A stretch of 64,000 bases of DNA, from assembly GCF_009649815.1 (NCBI RefSeq), contig NZ_WJIC01000002.1:682001-746000 (forward strand), read 5' to 3'. The stretch's first letter is position 1, and each line of letters begins with the position of its first letter. Under the pieces are notes generated by a model, which made no database searches, had not been told where the DNA came from, and worked only from the letters and a program-made list of their open reading frames with translations. The translations under genes and the position numbers were made by a program. Positions 1-8,600 of the stretch are shown here, piece after piece. This stretch comes from Nocardia sp. SYP-A9097. Its GTDB lineage: Bacteria > Actinomycetota > Actinomycetes > Mycobacteriales > Mycobacteriaceae.

Positions 1-340
1 TCAGGCAGATCTGGCGGCCGATCTTGCGGGTGCGGACCTCGTACTCCACCTCGCCGGGATCAGGTGCGCCGAGGAAGTCTGAGCTGGCGGCGATGGGGAA
101 CATCTCGGCGCGCTCGGGGGCGGTGCGGCGCAGCCATTCGGTGGCGGCCGCGGCGCTACCGGCGACCATGGTGCCGCCGTGCAGCTTCTTGCCGATGGTC
201 CAGACGCGGTCGATGACGCCGGCGTAGCGGCCGATGCCGGGATCGTCCGAAGAGAGCTCGGTGACCGTGCAGACGCGGCTGAAGGGCGCGTCGGCGCGGG
301 GGCTCGCCCGGTCCAGATCGACGGTCAACTCCGCTGTCAT
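1..340 (-). CDS. thioesterase-like hotdog protein (3' end missing)
   Basis: This leftward gene runs off the left edge, so only its first 113 codons are visible. The ATG at 340-338 is preceded by a GGAGAGGA ribosome binding site. The N-terminal part contains IDRVWTIGKKLHGGTMVAG, resembling the region of TesB-like acyl-CoA thioesterases in which a hotdog strand leads into a helix after an HGG turn. Proteins of this type hydrolyse acyl-CoA or act as uncharacterised hotdog proteins in the cytoplasm. The catalytic C-terminal hotdog repeat lies outside the window, so the substrate cannot be judged. The next gene to the right is on the same strand but about 80 bp away. Confidence 0.6.
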   Translation of the reverse strand, partial: MTAELTVDLDRASPRADAPFSRVCTVTELSSDDPGIGRYAGVIDRVWTIGKKLHGGTMVAGSAAAATEWLRRTAPERAEMFPIAASSDFLGAPDPGEVEYEVRTRKIGRQICL

Positions 341-421
341 CCGCTGTCCTCTCCACTGAATGGTTTGTACAGCGTACAAGCGACGGACCGGCCGACTCAC
401 CGTCTCGTGGGATGAATCACT

Positions 422-1360
422 TCAGCCGCGACTGACGCCGGTCGGCTCCGGCTGTGGAGCGCCGGACGGAGCCGGGGCGACACCATTGAGATGCCTGCGC
501 GCGAAGGTCAGGGCGCGATTGAGCATGGCGGCGCGATCCATGGTGGTACGCGCCGTCTGGGTATTGATCTCGATGACGGCCTGACCGTCGAAACCCTTGG
601 CCAGCAACATTTCACAGAGCTCTGCCACCGGCTGGGTGCCCTCACCGGGAATGAGATGTTCGTCGGTGGCGGCACCGCGACCGTCCGCCAGGTGCAGGTG
701 CGTGAGGCCCGCGCCCATGCGGCCCGCCAGCAGCAGCGGATCCATACCCGCCGTCGCGGTGTGCGAACTGTCCAGCGTGTAGTGCCGGAAACCCGTATCG
801 GTCGGGTCGAAGGACGGGCTGAAGGTGGTGATGGACCGTCCGGGACCACCGCGCCGCTCGAGCCGTTCGATCGACCGATCACCACGCCCGAACAGCGTGT
901 CGACGCGCATGGGGAACATATTCTCCACCGCGACCGCGACCGGGCCGGCGTTCTCCAGCTCCGCCACCTGGTCGGTGAAGCCGTCGGCGTACCGGCGCTG
1001 CCAGCGGAACGGTGGATGCACCACCACGGTGGCCGCGCCGAGCGCCTCGGCGGTGTGCACGCTGCGGGTGAGCTTCGCGATCGGGTCCGACCCCCAGACC
1101 CGTTGCGAGATCAGCAGACACGGCGCGTGCACGGCCAGCACCGGCATATCGTATTTGTGCATGAACGACTGCACCGTCGAGATGCTCTGACTGGCTGGTT
1201 CGGCCCACACCATCAATTCGATGCCGTCGTAACCGAGTTCGGCCGCGTACCGGAACGCCGCCTCCGTGTTCTCCGGATACACCGACGCGGTGGAGAGTCC
1301 GATTCGGACTTCCCTTCGGCCCGCTCGGTTTTCGTTCGCCCCCTGCGTGTTATTCCCCAC
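422..1360 (-). CDS. sugar phosphate isomerase/epimerase-like TIM barrel (Rv0498-like)
   Basis: The 312-residue protein has the AP-endonuclease-2/xylose-isomerase-like TIM-barrel fold. Visible signatures are RIGLSTAS at strand 1, GYDGIELMVW at strand 2, VLAVHAP, VVVHPPF, VAVENMFP, the metal-ligand motif THLHLADG and a late VIEINTQ. Metal ligands are probably the Glu of VENM, the His residues of HLHL and the Glu of EIN. A GTG at 1360-1358 with GGGAG about nine bases upstream was chosen, because no ATG lies between it and the conserved start of the barrel. It follows the proline-rich membrane gene by 14 bp and ppx in one leftward unit, the order of Rv0496-Rv0497-Rv0498 in M. tuberculosis. The substrate is unknown. 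Confidence 0.8.
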   Translation of the reverse strand: MGNNTQGANENRAGRREVRIGLSTASVYPENTEAAFRYAAELGYDGIELMVWAEPASQSISTVQSFMHKYDMPVLAVHAPCLLISQRVWGSDPIAKLTRSVHTAEALGAATVVVHPPFRWQRRYADGFTDQVAELENAGPVAVAVENMFPMRVDTLFGRGDRSIERLERRGGPGRSITTFSPSFDPTDTGFRHYTLDSSHTATAGMDPLLLAGRMGAGLTHLHLADGRGAATDEHLIPGEGTQPVAELCEMLLAKGFDGQAVIEINTQTARTTMDRAAMLNRALTFARRHLNGVAPAPSGAPQPEPTGVSRG

Positions 1361-1374
1361 TGCCCGCTCCCTGC

Positions 1375-3393
1375 TCAGTTCGTACTGAGTAGAAAGGCTA
1401 GCGGTCCCAGCGTCACAAAGACGCCCACGACGACGGCGATCACAGTGCTGAAAATGTCGTCGGTGCGGCGCAATACGCGAACGAGCGCGACCAAACCGAG
1501 AATCACGATCATCGCCAAAGCCAGCGCAACCCACGGGAGCATTTCCCACATGCGCTCGAAACCCTTGAACAGCAACATCCCCGTGACCGCGGCGCCGGCA
1601 CTCTGCCCACCCAGCACCAGCCATTGCCGGCGGTTCTCGTCCTCGGTGGAGAGCCGGTTACCGGCCGCCCGGGCGGGCTCGGATTTCCTTCCGGCGGTGA
1701 GTGATCCGGTGCGCGCGGTGAATTTCGAGGTGATCGCCGAAAAGCGCTCGGCCATGGAAACCCGTGGCTCGTCGTCATATTCGTCGTCGTAGTCGTCGTC
1801 CTCGTCGAGCGGGGAGTAGACATCGGTGAGGTGCTCGTCCGGCTCCGGATGCTCGTCATGACCGCGACGGCGCGAACCGCCGATACGACGTTTGCCGACG
1901 CGACGCGAATCTCGTTCCGCGCGTTCGTCTTCCAGCTCGAGCGCATTGTGCAGCAGATCCCCGGCAACCGTGCCGCCGGAGACCAGCTGCTGATCCTGAT
2001 CCGGTGAGGTCCAGGCCGCGGTCGGGATGGAGCCGTGCTCGCGCGGTGCGGGTTCGGGCGACTGACGCCTTCGCGCCGACCACGCGGGCAGTGCACCACG
2101 ACCGGACTCCGCTGCCGCGCGGCCCGATTCGCCCGCGCCACGGCCGGATTCGGCCGCACCGCGACCGAATCGGCCATTGCGGCGCGGTTCGTCCCGCTGC
2201 GGGGCAACCGGTTCGTCGTCATGCCATTGGTCCTGGTCCTGCCAGGGCTGCTGCGGCTGGGGTGGGCGCTGCGCGCTCTGCTGCCAATCGGCCTCGGGCT
2301 GGGGGGCGCTGGGCTGCCACGGCTCGGGCTGACGCCGGGGGGCGCTGGGCTGCCACGGCTCGGGCTGACGCCGGGGATCGTTCTGCCACTGGGGTTCCGG
2401 CTGCTGCCACTGCGGCTCCGACCGAGCGGGCGGGGGCGCTGGGCGTTCGGCCTCGACCGCGCGCTGCGCCTCGGCGTGCCTGCGGGCCGAGCGGGACATG
2501 GGCGGGGCCGCAGGGGCGGCGGGGGTCGGCGGGGGCGCGAGCGAGGCGGCCAGGGGATCGAAAGTGGGCGCGCTGGGTGTGCGCGGCACCGGTTCCGGCG
2601 ACCAGGCGGGGGCGGCGTCGAATTGGCGGGAACGCCCGGCGCTGTCGAGAGCGCCCATGGCGCTGTCGTTTCCGGCGGGGGGCTCGGAGCGGCCCGCGCC
2701 GTGGAAGGGGCGCACCTCGGTGGTGTCCTCGTCCGGATCGAAGCGACGGCGGCGGCCGCCCTCCTCACGGACGGCGGCGGCGGGGTCTTCCAGTTCGGCC
2801 AGGGAGACATCGGCATCGAGCGGGTCGGGCTTGCGGCGCCGGCCGGAGCGCGGCTGTTCCGGCGCGGGGGCGGCATGGCCGTTCGGACGGTCGGAGCCAC
2901 CCGGCCATTGGTAGCCGGACGGCTCGGGTAGCGAGGGTGGTTGGGGGGCGGCCAGCGGGTCGTAATACGAGATGGGACCCGAGAGTGGGGAGTACTCGGG
3001 CTCCGGATCGGGCGCGGCCGTATAGCCGGAGTAGTCCGGATAGTCGGCCTGCGGAGTCGGCGAGCTGTAGGAAAAGTCCGAGTAATCCGGAAAGTTCGAG
3101 TAATCAGAATTGTTCGAGTAGTTCGGATAGTTTGAATAGTCCGATTCGCCCGAATTAGGTTGGGGCGCAGGGGCAGCCGGAGCGCTCTCCTCGAGCGCCG
3201 CGCCCCCGTCATCCGATGCCGCGTGCGAAGACGAACCGCTCCGCACCACCGGTATATCGCCGGTCAGATCCGCGACCGAAATGCCGCGCCCACTCCGACG
3301 TCTGCGCCCACCACCGCCCGCATTGGGGGCCGCGCCCTGCCCATTACGCGCCAAAAGTTCGGCGACGGACAGTTGACTTACATCCTCGGTCAT
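1375..3393 (-). CDS. proline-rich membrane protein with two C-terminal TM segments (Rv0497-like)
   Basis: The 672-residue protein starts with SVAELLARNG, a basic RRRRSGRG run and ISVADLTGDIPVV, a short N-terminal module seen in Rv0497-type proteins. A long disordered region follows, with Tyr/Asn/Ser-rich repeats (about residues 80-115), Pro/Gln/Trp-rich PEPWQPSAP repeats (about 340-380) and Gly/Glu/Ser repeats such as RGAAESGRGAGESGR. The last 90 residues hold membrane segments around PWVALALAMIVILGLVALV and STVIAVVVGVFVTLGPLAFL. It is about twice the length of Rv0497 as I recall it, the excess being low-complexity sequence. Its ATG overlaps the ppx stop by four bases, so it is probably translationally coupled to ppx. 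The function is not known. Confidence 0.75.
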   Translation of the reverse strand: MTEDVSQLSVAELLARNGQGAAPNAGGGGRRRRSGRGISVADLTGDIPVVRSGSSSHAASDDGGAALEESAPAAPAPQPNSGESDYSNYPNYSNNSDYSNFPDYSDFSYSSPTPQADYPDYSGYTAAPDPEPEYSPLSGPISYYDPLAAPQPPSLPEPSGYQWPGGSDRPNGHAAPAPEQPRSGRRRKPDPLDADVSLAELEDPAAAVREEGGRRRRFDPDEDTTEVRPFHGAGRSEPPAGNDSAMGALDSAGRSRQFDAAPAWSPEPVPRTPSAPTFDPLAASLAPPPTPAAPAAPPMSRSARRHAEAQRAVEAERPAPPPARSEPQWQQPEPQWQNDPRRQPEPWQPSAPRRQPEPWQPSAPQPEADWQQSAQRPPQPQQPWQDQDQWHDDEPVAPQRDEPRRNGRFGRGAAESGRGAGESGRAAAESGRGALPAWSARRRQSPEPAPREHGSIPTAAWTSPDQDQQLVSGGTVAGDLLHNALELEDERAERDSRRVGKRRIGGSRRRGHDEHPEPDEHLTDVYSPLDEDDDYDDEYDDEPRVSMAERFSAITSKFTARTGSLTAGRKSEPARAAGNRLSTEDENRRQWLVLGGQSAGAAVTGMLLFKGFERMWEMLPWVALALAMIVILGLVALVRVLRRTDDIFSTVIAVVVGVFVTLGPLAFLLSTN

Positions 3394-4382
3394 CGAGACA
3401 CCGTTTCGATCGTGGCCGGCTGGCCGCCGTTCGAGCCGCCAGCTATCGGTTCGCTACCCAGGTCGGTATCAAGTTTTCGCAGGATCAATCCCTCACGCAG
3501 TGCCCAGGGACAGATTTCCAGCGTATCCAGTGACAATGCCCGCATACTCGCCTCCGCGACCAGCGCGCCGGCCACCAATTGCTGTGACCGATCCGAACTC
3601 ACGCCTTCCAATTCTGCACGGTCCGCGGCGGTCATTCTCGATATGAACGCAATCAGTTGCCGCAAGCCGGAACTCGTGAGGGTACGCCGCACCCGCGGAC
3701 CCGCGGCGGAGGGGGCCGCACCCGTCAGCCGGGCCAGCGAACGGAAGGTCTTGGAGGTGCCCACCGCCAGATCCGGGCGGCCCACCTCCAGCAGCTGCTT
3801 GGACGGCAGCACCAACTCGGCGTCGAGCCAATCGCGCAGCACCGCCACCCGGCGCTTGCCCGGCGGATCGTGCCGCAGCCAATCCCGGGTGAGCCGTCCG
3901 GCACCCAACTGCAAGGAGAGAGCGACATCGGGTTGCTCGTCCGCGCCATTGCTCATCTCGAGCGAGCCACCGCCGATATCCAGATTGAGAATCCGCCCGG
4001 CGCTCCAGCCGTACCAGCGGCGCACCGCCAGGAACGTATGCGCGGCCTCCTCGGCTCCTGTCAAGACCTGCAGATTGACTCCGGTCTCACTGCGCACGCG
4101 GGCCAACACCTCTTCGGAATTGGCCGCCTCACGCACCGCCGAAGTGGCGAACGCCATCAACTCCGAACAGCCGGAAGTCTTTGCGATACTCGAGAACTCG
4201 GCCACAGTCGCGGTCAGCCTCGCAGCTCCCGCGGGCGTGATCCGGCCCTGATCGTCCATGCTCTCCGACAGCCGCAAAGTGGCCTTCGTAGAGCTCATAG
4301 GCATCGGGTGGCCACCGCGATGCGCGTCCACCACCAGCAGGTGGACGGTATTGCTTCCCACATCGAGTACACCTAGCCGCAC
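3390..4382 (-). CDS. ppx: exopolyphosphatase/GppA-type phosphatase
   Basis: This 330-residue Ppx/GppA enzyme of the ASKHA superfamily removes terminal phosphate from polyphosphate or pppGpp in the cytoplasm. The phosphate-1 loop is [16 protein letters not shown] at the N-terminus. [13 protein letters not shown] contains the stretch around the catalytic Glu, and [13 protein letters not shown] forms phosphate-2. The GTG at 4382 gives the N-terminus LGVLDVGS expected for the family. Length and position match the short actinobacterial Ppx1 (Rv0496). The end overlaps the following membrane-protein gene (ATGA), so the three leftward genes probably form an operon. The window also encodes PPK2 and the phosphate-sensing pair SenX3-RegX3. 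Confidence 0.92.
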   Translation of the reverse strand: MRLGVLDVGSNTVHLLVVDAHRGGHPMPMSSTKATLRLSESMDDQGRITPAGAARLTATVAEFSSIAKTSGCSELMAFATSAVREAANSEEVLARVRSETGVNLQVLTGAEEAAHTFLAVRRWYGWSAGRILNLDIGGGSLEMSNGADEQPDVALSLQLGAGRLTRDWLRHDPPGKRRVAVLRDWLDAELVLPSKQLLEVGRPDLAVGTSKTFRSLARLTGAAPSAAGPRVRRTLTSSGLRQLIAFISRMTAADRAELEGVSSDRSQQLVAGALVAEASMRALSLDTLEICPWALREGLILRKLDTDLGSEPIAGGSNGGQPATIETVSR

Positions 4383-4447
4383 AAGAACACGGTACTGGGT
4401 GCGTCACGACTTCAGGCCAGGCGACTGAGCTGTTAGCGTTCCGCACT

Positions 4448-5428
4448 GTGACAGCAGGTGCATCCGCGAGTGGCCCAACCGGGCTGCGACCAGCGGCGAA
4501 GATCGACCCGGCTCCCGAAGTAGAGCTCGACTTCCCGCGCGAGTGGATCGAGTTCGTCGACCCAGCTAATGACGAGCATTTGATCGCGGCGGACATGACC
4601 TGGCTGTTGTCGCGCTGGACGTGCGTTTTCGGCACTCCGGCATGCCAGGGCATCATCGCCGGGCGCGAGGACGACGGCTGCTGTTCGCACGGCGCGTTCC
4701 TCTCCGACGAGGACGACGGCAAGAAGTTGGCCAAGGCTGTGAAAATGCTCACACCCGAGGATTGGCAGCTCATGCCGGAGGCTCTCGACAAGGAGGGCAA
4801 GGTCCGCAAGAAGCTGTATCTGGAAGAGGACGACCTCGACGACGAGCCCGCGCTGCGCACCCGGCGGGTGGACGGCGCGTGCATCTTCCTCAACCGTCCC
4901 GGCTTCGAGAACGGCATCGGCTGCGCCCTGCACACCATGGCGTTGCGCAAGGGTCTGGAACCGCTCACCGTCAAGCCCGAGGTGTGCTGGCAGCTGCCCA
5001 TCCGCCGCACCCAGGACTGGGTGGACCGGCCGGACGGGGTGGAGATCCTGCGCACCGTGATCGGCGAATACGACCGGCGCGGTTGGGGCCCGGGCGGTTT
5101 GGACCTGGACTGGTACTGCACCGGATCGCCGGACGCGCATGTCGGCACCCGGCCGGTGTGGGAGGCGTACGCGCCGGAGCTGATCGAATTGCTCGGCAAG
5201 CCCGCCTATGACGAGCTGGCACAGCATTGCCGGCGACGGCAGGGGCTGGGCATCGTGGCGGTGCATCCGGCGACGGTGATCGCGCAGCAGAAGGCCGCGG
5301 ATGAAGCCGCCGTCGCGAGCAAAGCGGCCGACAGTGTGCGCAAGGCGGCCGAGCAGGCCGGCACCGTGACCACGGCGACGAAGGCCAAGACCGGGGCGAA
5401 GAAGGCAACCACCACTGAACAGGGTTAA
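4448..5428 (+). CDS. conserved Cys-rich protein (Rv0495c-like)
   Basis: This 326-residue soluble protein is divergent from ppx, the arrangement of Rv0495c and Rv0496. Cysteines sit in clusters ([47 protein letters not shown]), suggesting a metal site, though no metal is proved by sequence. The last 60 residues are a low-complexity Ala/Lys/Thr helix rich in [13 protein letters not shown] and [15 protein letters not shown] runs, which may be a flexible or nucleic-acid-contacting tail. The GTG at 4448 is the first plausible start after the 65-bp divergent gap. Function is unknown. Conservation of the neighbourhood is the strongest support for it being a real gene. Confidence 0.8.
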   Translation: MTAGASASGPTGLRPAAKIDPAPEVELDFPREWIEFVDPANDEHLIAADMTWLLSRWTCVFGTPACQGIIAGREDDGCCSHGAFLSDEDDGKKLAKAVKMLTPEDWQLMPEALDKEGKVRKKLYLEEDDLDDEPALRTRRVDGACIFLNRPGFENGIGCALHTMALRKGLEPLTVKPEVCWQLPIRRTQDWVDRPDGVEILRTVIGEYDRRGWGPGGLDLDWYCTGSPDAHVGTRPVWEAYAPELIELLGKPAYDELAQHCRRRQGLGIVAVHPATVIAQQKAADEAAVASKAADSVRKAAEQAGTVTTATKAKTGAKKATTTEQG

Positions 5429-5530
5429 TTAATCTGCGGGTAATTTTCTGAAAGTACCCCATTTCACTTCACTGCTCACCTACTGTGCGACGGACCCACA
5501 CCCCTCGTGGGCCGCAGCACAGGAGAACTC

Positions 5531-6202
5531 ATGAGCAACACCCCGCCCAATCGGCGCGTACTGGGCGCTGGACTCGCCGGGCTCGCCGTCGCGACGGGCG
5601 TCGTCGCCGTCCTCGCGGCGCCCCAGGCACCCCAGGCCAATGCCGCGGTCAACTCGATCACCATCTCGAGTAGCGACCTGAAGATCGGCAACAGCTACAC
5701 CCTCAATGCCGACCTCGGCGGCGCCTCCATCGGCCTGCTCGTCTACTGGAGCGACAACGGCGACAGCCTCACCCCCGCCGGTAAGGTGCCGTGGCCGGTC
5801 GGCCACGCCGGCCTGGACTGGACGCCGAAAAGCGTTGGGCAGCATGTGATCACGGCCTCGCAGGGCAGCAGCACCAAATCTCTCGTGGTCACCGTCACGG
5901 ACGGGTCGGTCCCGAGCACCACCGTGCCGCCGACCACCACGGTCCCGCCCACCACCACGGTGCCGCCGACCACCGAACCGCCGACCACGACCGTGCCTCC
6001 CACCACGACCGTGCCCCCGACGACGGTGCCGCCCACCACCGAACCGCCGACCACTACGGTCCCGCCCACCACGACGACGCCGCCCACCACGGTCCCGCCG
6101 ACCACCACTCCGCCGGTGACGACGACCGTTCCGCCGACCACCACCAAGCCCAGCGGCGGTGGCACGGGCAGCGCCGACGGCCTGCTCCCGTTCGGTCTCT
6201 GA
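5531..6202 (+). CDS. secreted Ig-like-domain protein, paralogue 1 (Thr/Pro/Val tail)
   Basis: This is the first of four adjacent paralogues. A signal peptide (RRVLGAGLAGLAVATG onward, predicted cleavage after QANA) is followed by a domain of about 85 residues beginning VNSITISSSDLKIGNSYTL and containing GLLVYWSDNG, a GKVPWPVGHAGLDWTP core and GQHVITASQG. The pattern of short strands suggests an immunoglobulin-like beta sandwich. The C-terminal third is a run of TTTVPP-type repeats. The ATG at 5531 has AGGAG six bases upstream. There is no lipobox and no sorting signal, so the product is probably released or held loosely in the wall. The specific function is unknown. Confidence 0.8.
   Translation: MSNTPPNRRVLGAGLAGLAVATGVVAVLAAPQAPQANAAVNSITISSSDLKIGNSYTLNADLGGASIGLLVYWSDNGDSLTPAGKVPWPVGHAGLDWTPKSVGQHVITASQGSSTKSLVVTVTDGSVPSTTVPPTTTVPPTTTVPPTTEPPTTTVPPTTTVPPTTVPPTTEPPTTTVPPTTTTPPTTVPPTTTPPVTTTVPPTTTKPSGGGTGSADGLLPFGL
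5918..6150 (+). repeat. Thr-Pro-Val coding repeat in the tail of paralogue 1
   Basis: The DNA consists of imperfect copies of ACCACGGTCCCGCCCACC-like units encoding TTTVPP and TTEPP. Units vary at third positions, so this is an old protein-level repeat with some near-identical stretches that could still change length by slippage or recombination. Confidence 0.8.
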
Positions 6203-6269
6203 CGCCGACCTCTTCCTTCCGAAATTCCCTGGGGCGCAAAGTTGTCCCCAGGTATGCACAGGAGACTTC

Positions 6270-6824
6270 ATGCGCAACAACATTTCTCGCCGCCGTATCG
6301 GCGCGGGTATCGCCGCGACGGCCGTCGCCGGTGGCGCGGGGCTGGTCATCGCGATGTCGCCGACCGCCCAGGCCAATGTGGACACCGTCACCATCTCGGG
6401 TTCGGACTTCCGGGTGGGCAACACCTACACGCTCAGTGCCGATCTGAGCGGGGCCTCGATCGGCCTGCTCGTCTACTGGAGCGATAACGGGAACGACTTC
6501 AGCGGGCCGAAGGTGCCGTGGCCGGTCGGGCACGCCTCCATCGACTGGACGCCGAGCACGGCCGGGCAGCACATTCTGACCGCCGCACAGGGGGACAACA
6601 CCCGGTCGATCGTGATCAATGTGGCGAGTGGCTCGACCACCACCCCGCCGACCACCACTCCCGGCACGACACCGCCGACCACCCCGCCGACGACTCCCCC
6701 GACCACTCCGCCCACCACTCCCCCGGCGACCACCACCCCGGGCGCGAGTTCGGGTAGCGGCGGCTCGGGTAGTGCGGGCAAGCTGCTCGGCGGCCTGTCC
6801 GGCGGATTGCTCGGCAGCTCATAG
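6270..6824 (+). CDS. secreted Ig-like-domain protein, paralogue 2 (Thr/Pro tail)
   Basis: This 184-residue protein is the second member of the array. Its signal peptide ends near TAQA, and the domain begins NVDTVTISGSDFRVGNTYTL and holds GLLVYWSDNGNDF, GPKVPWPVGHASIDWTP and GQHILTAAQGDN. The tail is PPTTPPTTPP-like and then Gly/Ser-rich, ending with KLLGGLSGGLLGSS, close to the end of paralogue 4. The ATG at 6270 follows an AGGAGA ribosome binding site. It starts 67 bp after paralogue 1. The core is closer to paralogue 4 than to paralogue 3 by eye. Confidence 0.8.
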   Translation: MRNNISRRRIGAGIAATAVAGGAGLVIAMSPTAQANVDTVTISGSDFRVGNTYTLSADLSGASIGLLVYWSDNGNDFSGPKVPWPVGHASIDWTPSTAGQHILTAAQGDNTRSIVINVASGSTTTPPTTTPGTTPPTTPPTTPPTTPPTTPPATTTPGASSGSGGSGSAGKLLGGLSGGLLGSS

Positions 6825-6866
6825 CCTTTCGGCTGCGGACGTTTGATCGATAGGAGAGCAGACACT

Positions 6867-7322
6867 ATGCGCATCGCACCACCGAGGACCACCGCTCGCC
6901 GAGCCGGTGCGGGGATCACCGGCTTCGCGGCCGTCGCCGCGGCCGCCGTCATCGCGGCCCCCACCGCCTGCGCGGCCGTCGACACCGTCACCGTCGAGGG
7001 GTCGAACTTCCAGGTCGACACCGCGTACACCATCTCGGCCACCCTCAGCGGCGCCTCGGCCGGGCTGCTCGTGTACTTCAGCGACAACGGCCAATTCATC
7101 GGCAGCCCCAAGGTGCCGTGGCCGCCGGCGCACGCGAGCATCAGCTGGACGCCGTCCACCAAGGGACAGCACATCATCACCGTCGAACAGGGCGGCAGCA
7201 CCCAATCCACCGTGGTGAATGTGGCGGACAAGCCGCTCGGCTCGGGCAGCTCCAGCTCCGGCAGCGGCTTCGGGCCCGCCGGACCGCTCGGCAGCGGCAG
7301 CAGCGGCACCACCGGCAAGTGA
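6867..7322 (+). CDS. secreted Ig-like-domain protein, paralogue 3 (Ser/Gly tail)
   Basis: This 151-residue product has a signal peptide with an Ala-rich core and a likely cleavage after TACA. The mature domain starts AVDTVTVEGSNFQVDTAYTI and keeps the family core GLLVYFSDNGQF, SPKVPWPPAHASISWTP and GQHIITVEQGG. The tail is short, Ser/Gly-rich and lacks Thr-Pro repeats. The ATG at 6867 is preceded by TAGGAGAG. It is the most diverged of the four in the core, with YFSDNG instead of YWSDNG and PPAH instead of PVGH. The gene lies 42 bp from paralogue 2 and 14 bp from paralogue 4, so co-transcription is likely. Confidence 0.8.
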   Translation: MRIAPPRTTARRAGAGITGFAAVAAAAVIAAPTACAAVDTVTVEGSNFQVDTAYTISATLSGASAGLLVYFSDNGQFIGSPKVPWPPAHASISWTPSTKGQHIITVEQGGSTQSTVVNVADKPLGSGSSSSGSGFGPAGPLGSGSSGTTGK

Positions 7323-7336
7323 ACGGAAGACACAGT

Positions 7337-7807
7337 ATGAGCAGCATTTCCCGGCGCCTCGGCGCGGGCATTGCCGGTATCGCCACCGCCGCCGCGGTCG
7401 TCGTCCTCGCCGCGCCCCAGGCGAGCGCGACCGTCGACTCGATCACCATCTCGGGCAGCGATCCGCACACCGTCAATACCGAGTACACGCTCACCGCGAA
7501 CCTCAGCGGCGCGGGCATCGGCCTGCTGGTGTACTGGACCGACAACGGCAACGACCTGAGCGGACCCAAGGTGCCGTGGCCGGTCGGATACTCCAGCATC
7601 ACCTGGAAGCCCACCACCGCCGGACAGCATCTGCTCACCTGCTCGCAGGGCGGGAACACCAAGACCATCGCCGTGAACGTCACCGACCCGTCGAATCCGG
7701 GCACACCCGGCGGCGGCAACCCGGGTACGCCGGGAGGCAGCTCCGGCAGCGCGAGCAAGACCCTCGGCGGACTGCTGGGCGGGCTCAGCGGCAGCGCGGG
7801 CAGCTAG
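7337..7807 (+). CDS. secreted Ig-like-domain protein, paralogue 4 (Gly/Pro tail)
   Basis: This 156-residue product is the last of the array. The signal peptide ends near QASA. The domain starts TVDSITISGSDPHTVNTEYTL, here with His and Thr inserted, and holds GLLVYWTDNGNDL, GPKVPWPVGYSSITWKP and GQHLLTCSQGGN. A single Cys occurs in the mature domain. The tail has NPGTPGGG repeats and ends KTLGGLLGGLSGS, matching the end of paralogue 2. The ATG at 7337 has GGAAGA upstream. The gap of 14 bp from paralogue 3 points to one operon. Confidence 0.8.
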   Translation: MSSISRRLGAGIAGIATAAAVVVLAAPQASATVDSITISGSDPHTVNTEYTLTANLSGAGIGLLVYWTDNGNDLSGPKVPWPVGYSSITWKPTTAGQHLLTCSQGGNTKTIAVNVTDPSNPGTPGGGNPGTPGGSSGSASKTLGGLLGGLSGSAGS

Positions 7808-8057
7808 CGGGTGTGTCCGCGATAACAATGGGGTTCGGCGGCGGGGCCGCGAAGGTCACGGCGGGACGGTGTGGCGACGACTACAGGTGTACAGCGGGTG
7901 AACTGGCGTGTATCACGGGTGGCATTCGAATCAGGCTGCGTCCAAGGGTGTTTCGGAGTTCTACCTGGTCGGTGACCTCGGTATGTGAGTTGCGGGAAGT
8001 ACGCGCGACATCGATTCGCCACTACCGGTTCACCGGAACGTGTTAGACATCCTGCCC

Positions 8058-8408
8058 ATGATCAAGAAATCGTTCACCGTCGCCGCGCTGGCCGCCGGCG
8101 TAGTTCTCAGCCTCGCGCCGCACGCCGGTGCCGATAACACCGATCCCACCAAGTTCTCGGACGTGACCGCCAACTTCGTGCCGTACAACGACCTGAATGT
8201 GCTCAGCGCCAAGGACAACGGCAAGCTGATCATCGTCAGCCCGTACGGCATCACCCGGACCATCGCCTGCCGCGGCAATGGCCAGGATGTCGCCTGGTAC
8301 GACTGCAAGCAGCAGGACGACCTGGGCTGGATCAACCTCGCCCAGCAGGACATCCCCGGCCTGGGCCTCGGCTGGGTCTACACCATGCAGTCCGACCCCG
8401 CCGCATAG
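8058..8408 (+). CDS. small secreted protein of unknown function
   Basis: The 116-residue product has a signal peptide (KKSFTVAALAAGVVLSLAP, cleavage near AGA) and a mature part with two cysteines (TIACRGNG and WYDCKQQ) that could form a disulfide. It also has DLGWINLAQ and LGWVYTMQ segments. The family is not recognised. The ATG at 8058 has no clear Shine-Dalgarno sequence. A TTAGACAT stretch lies about 10 bases before it, so a leaderless or nearly leaderless transcript is possible. A strong terminator follows directly. The 250 bp before this gene hold no other gene that I can support. Confidence 0.65.
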   Translation: MIKKSFTVAALAAGVVLSLAPHAGADNTDPTKFSDVTANFVPYNDLNVLSAKDNGKLIIVSPYGITRTIACRGNGQDVAWYDCKQQDDLGWINLAQQDIPGLGLGWVYTMQSDPAA

Positions 8409-8417
8409 AACACATCC

Positions 8418-8462
8418 AAAAACCCGCGCCTGCTTCGGTTTCCGAAGCAGGCGCGGGTTTTT
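8418..8462 (+). terminator. intrinsic terminator after the small secreted gene
   Basis: A near-perfect hairpin has arms of about 21 bp (core CCCGCGCCTGCTTCGG paired with its complement), a 3-nt loop, A residues on the left and a T run on the right. The A/T flanks on both sides make it able to act in both directions between the convergent secreted gene and regX3. Confidence 0.9.
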
Positions 8463-8475
8463 TACGTACAGGACA

Positions 8476-8600
8476 ACTGATTTCGTGAGCCTCGGGGTAA
8501 CTCCCGGGGTACCCCCGAAATCGGCTCGGCACCCAACCGCCGCCACGCGTGCCCAGCGCCAACGGCTCTCAGCCGGGCGCTAAAGGCTCGGGGAGGCGGT
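8476..8600 (+). repeat. dispersed ~125-bp intergenic element, copy A
   Basis: This copy shares two conserved blocks with 29889-30014 (inverted) and 37300-37425 (direct). The left block contains ACTGATTTCGTG and GGGGTAACTCC. The right block contains ACGGCTCTCAGCCG, with a short hairpin, and ends TCGGGGAGGCGG. A variable middle of about 35 bp separates them. The copy fills the space between the terminator and the regX3 stop codon. Confidence 0.8.

Noticed and set aside
1509..3212. Arg/Pro-rich 567-codon frame inside the ppx-linked membrane protein gene
   Set aside because: It is an alternate frame of the low-complexity region. The chosen frame has conserved ends and membrane segments.
5918..6150. 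CRISPR-like regular repeats
   Set aside because: Units are coding Thr-Pro-Val repeats in phase with a secreted protein, with no spacers of constant length and no cas genes.
7808..8057. A plus-strand extension of a frame through 7808-8046
   Set aside because: It is an alternate frame that starts inside paralogue 4 and continues into non-coding sequence. It has no ribosome binding site and no motif.
8476..8600. MITE or insertion-sequence relic as explanation of the 125-bp element
   Set aside because: No terminal inverted repeats or target-site duplications are visible at any of the three copies.
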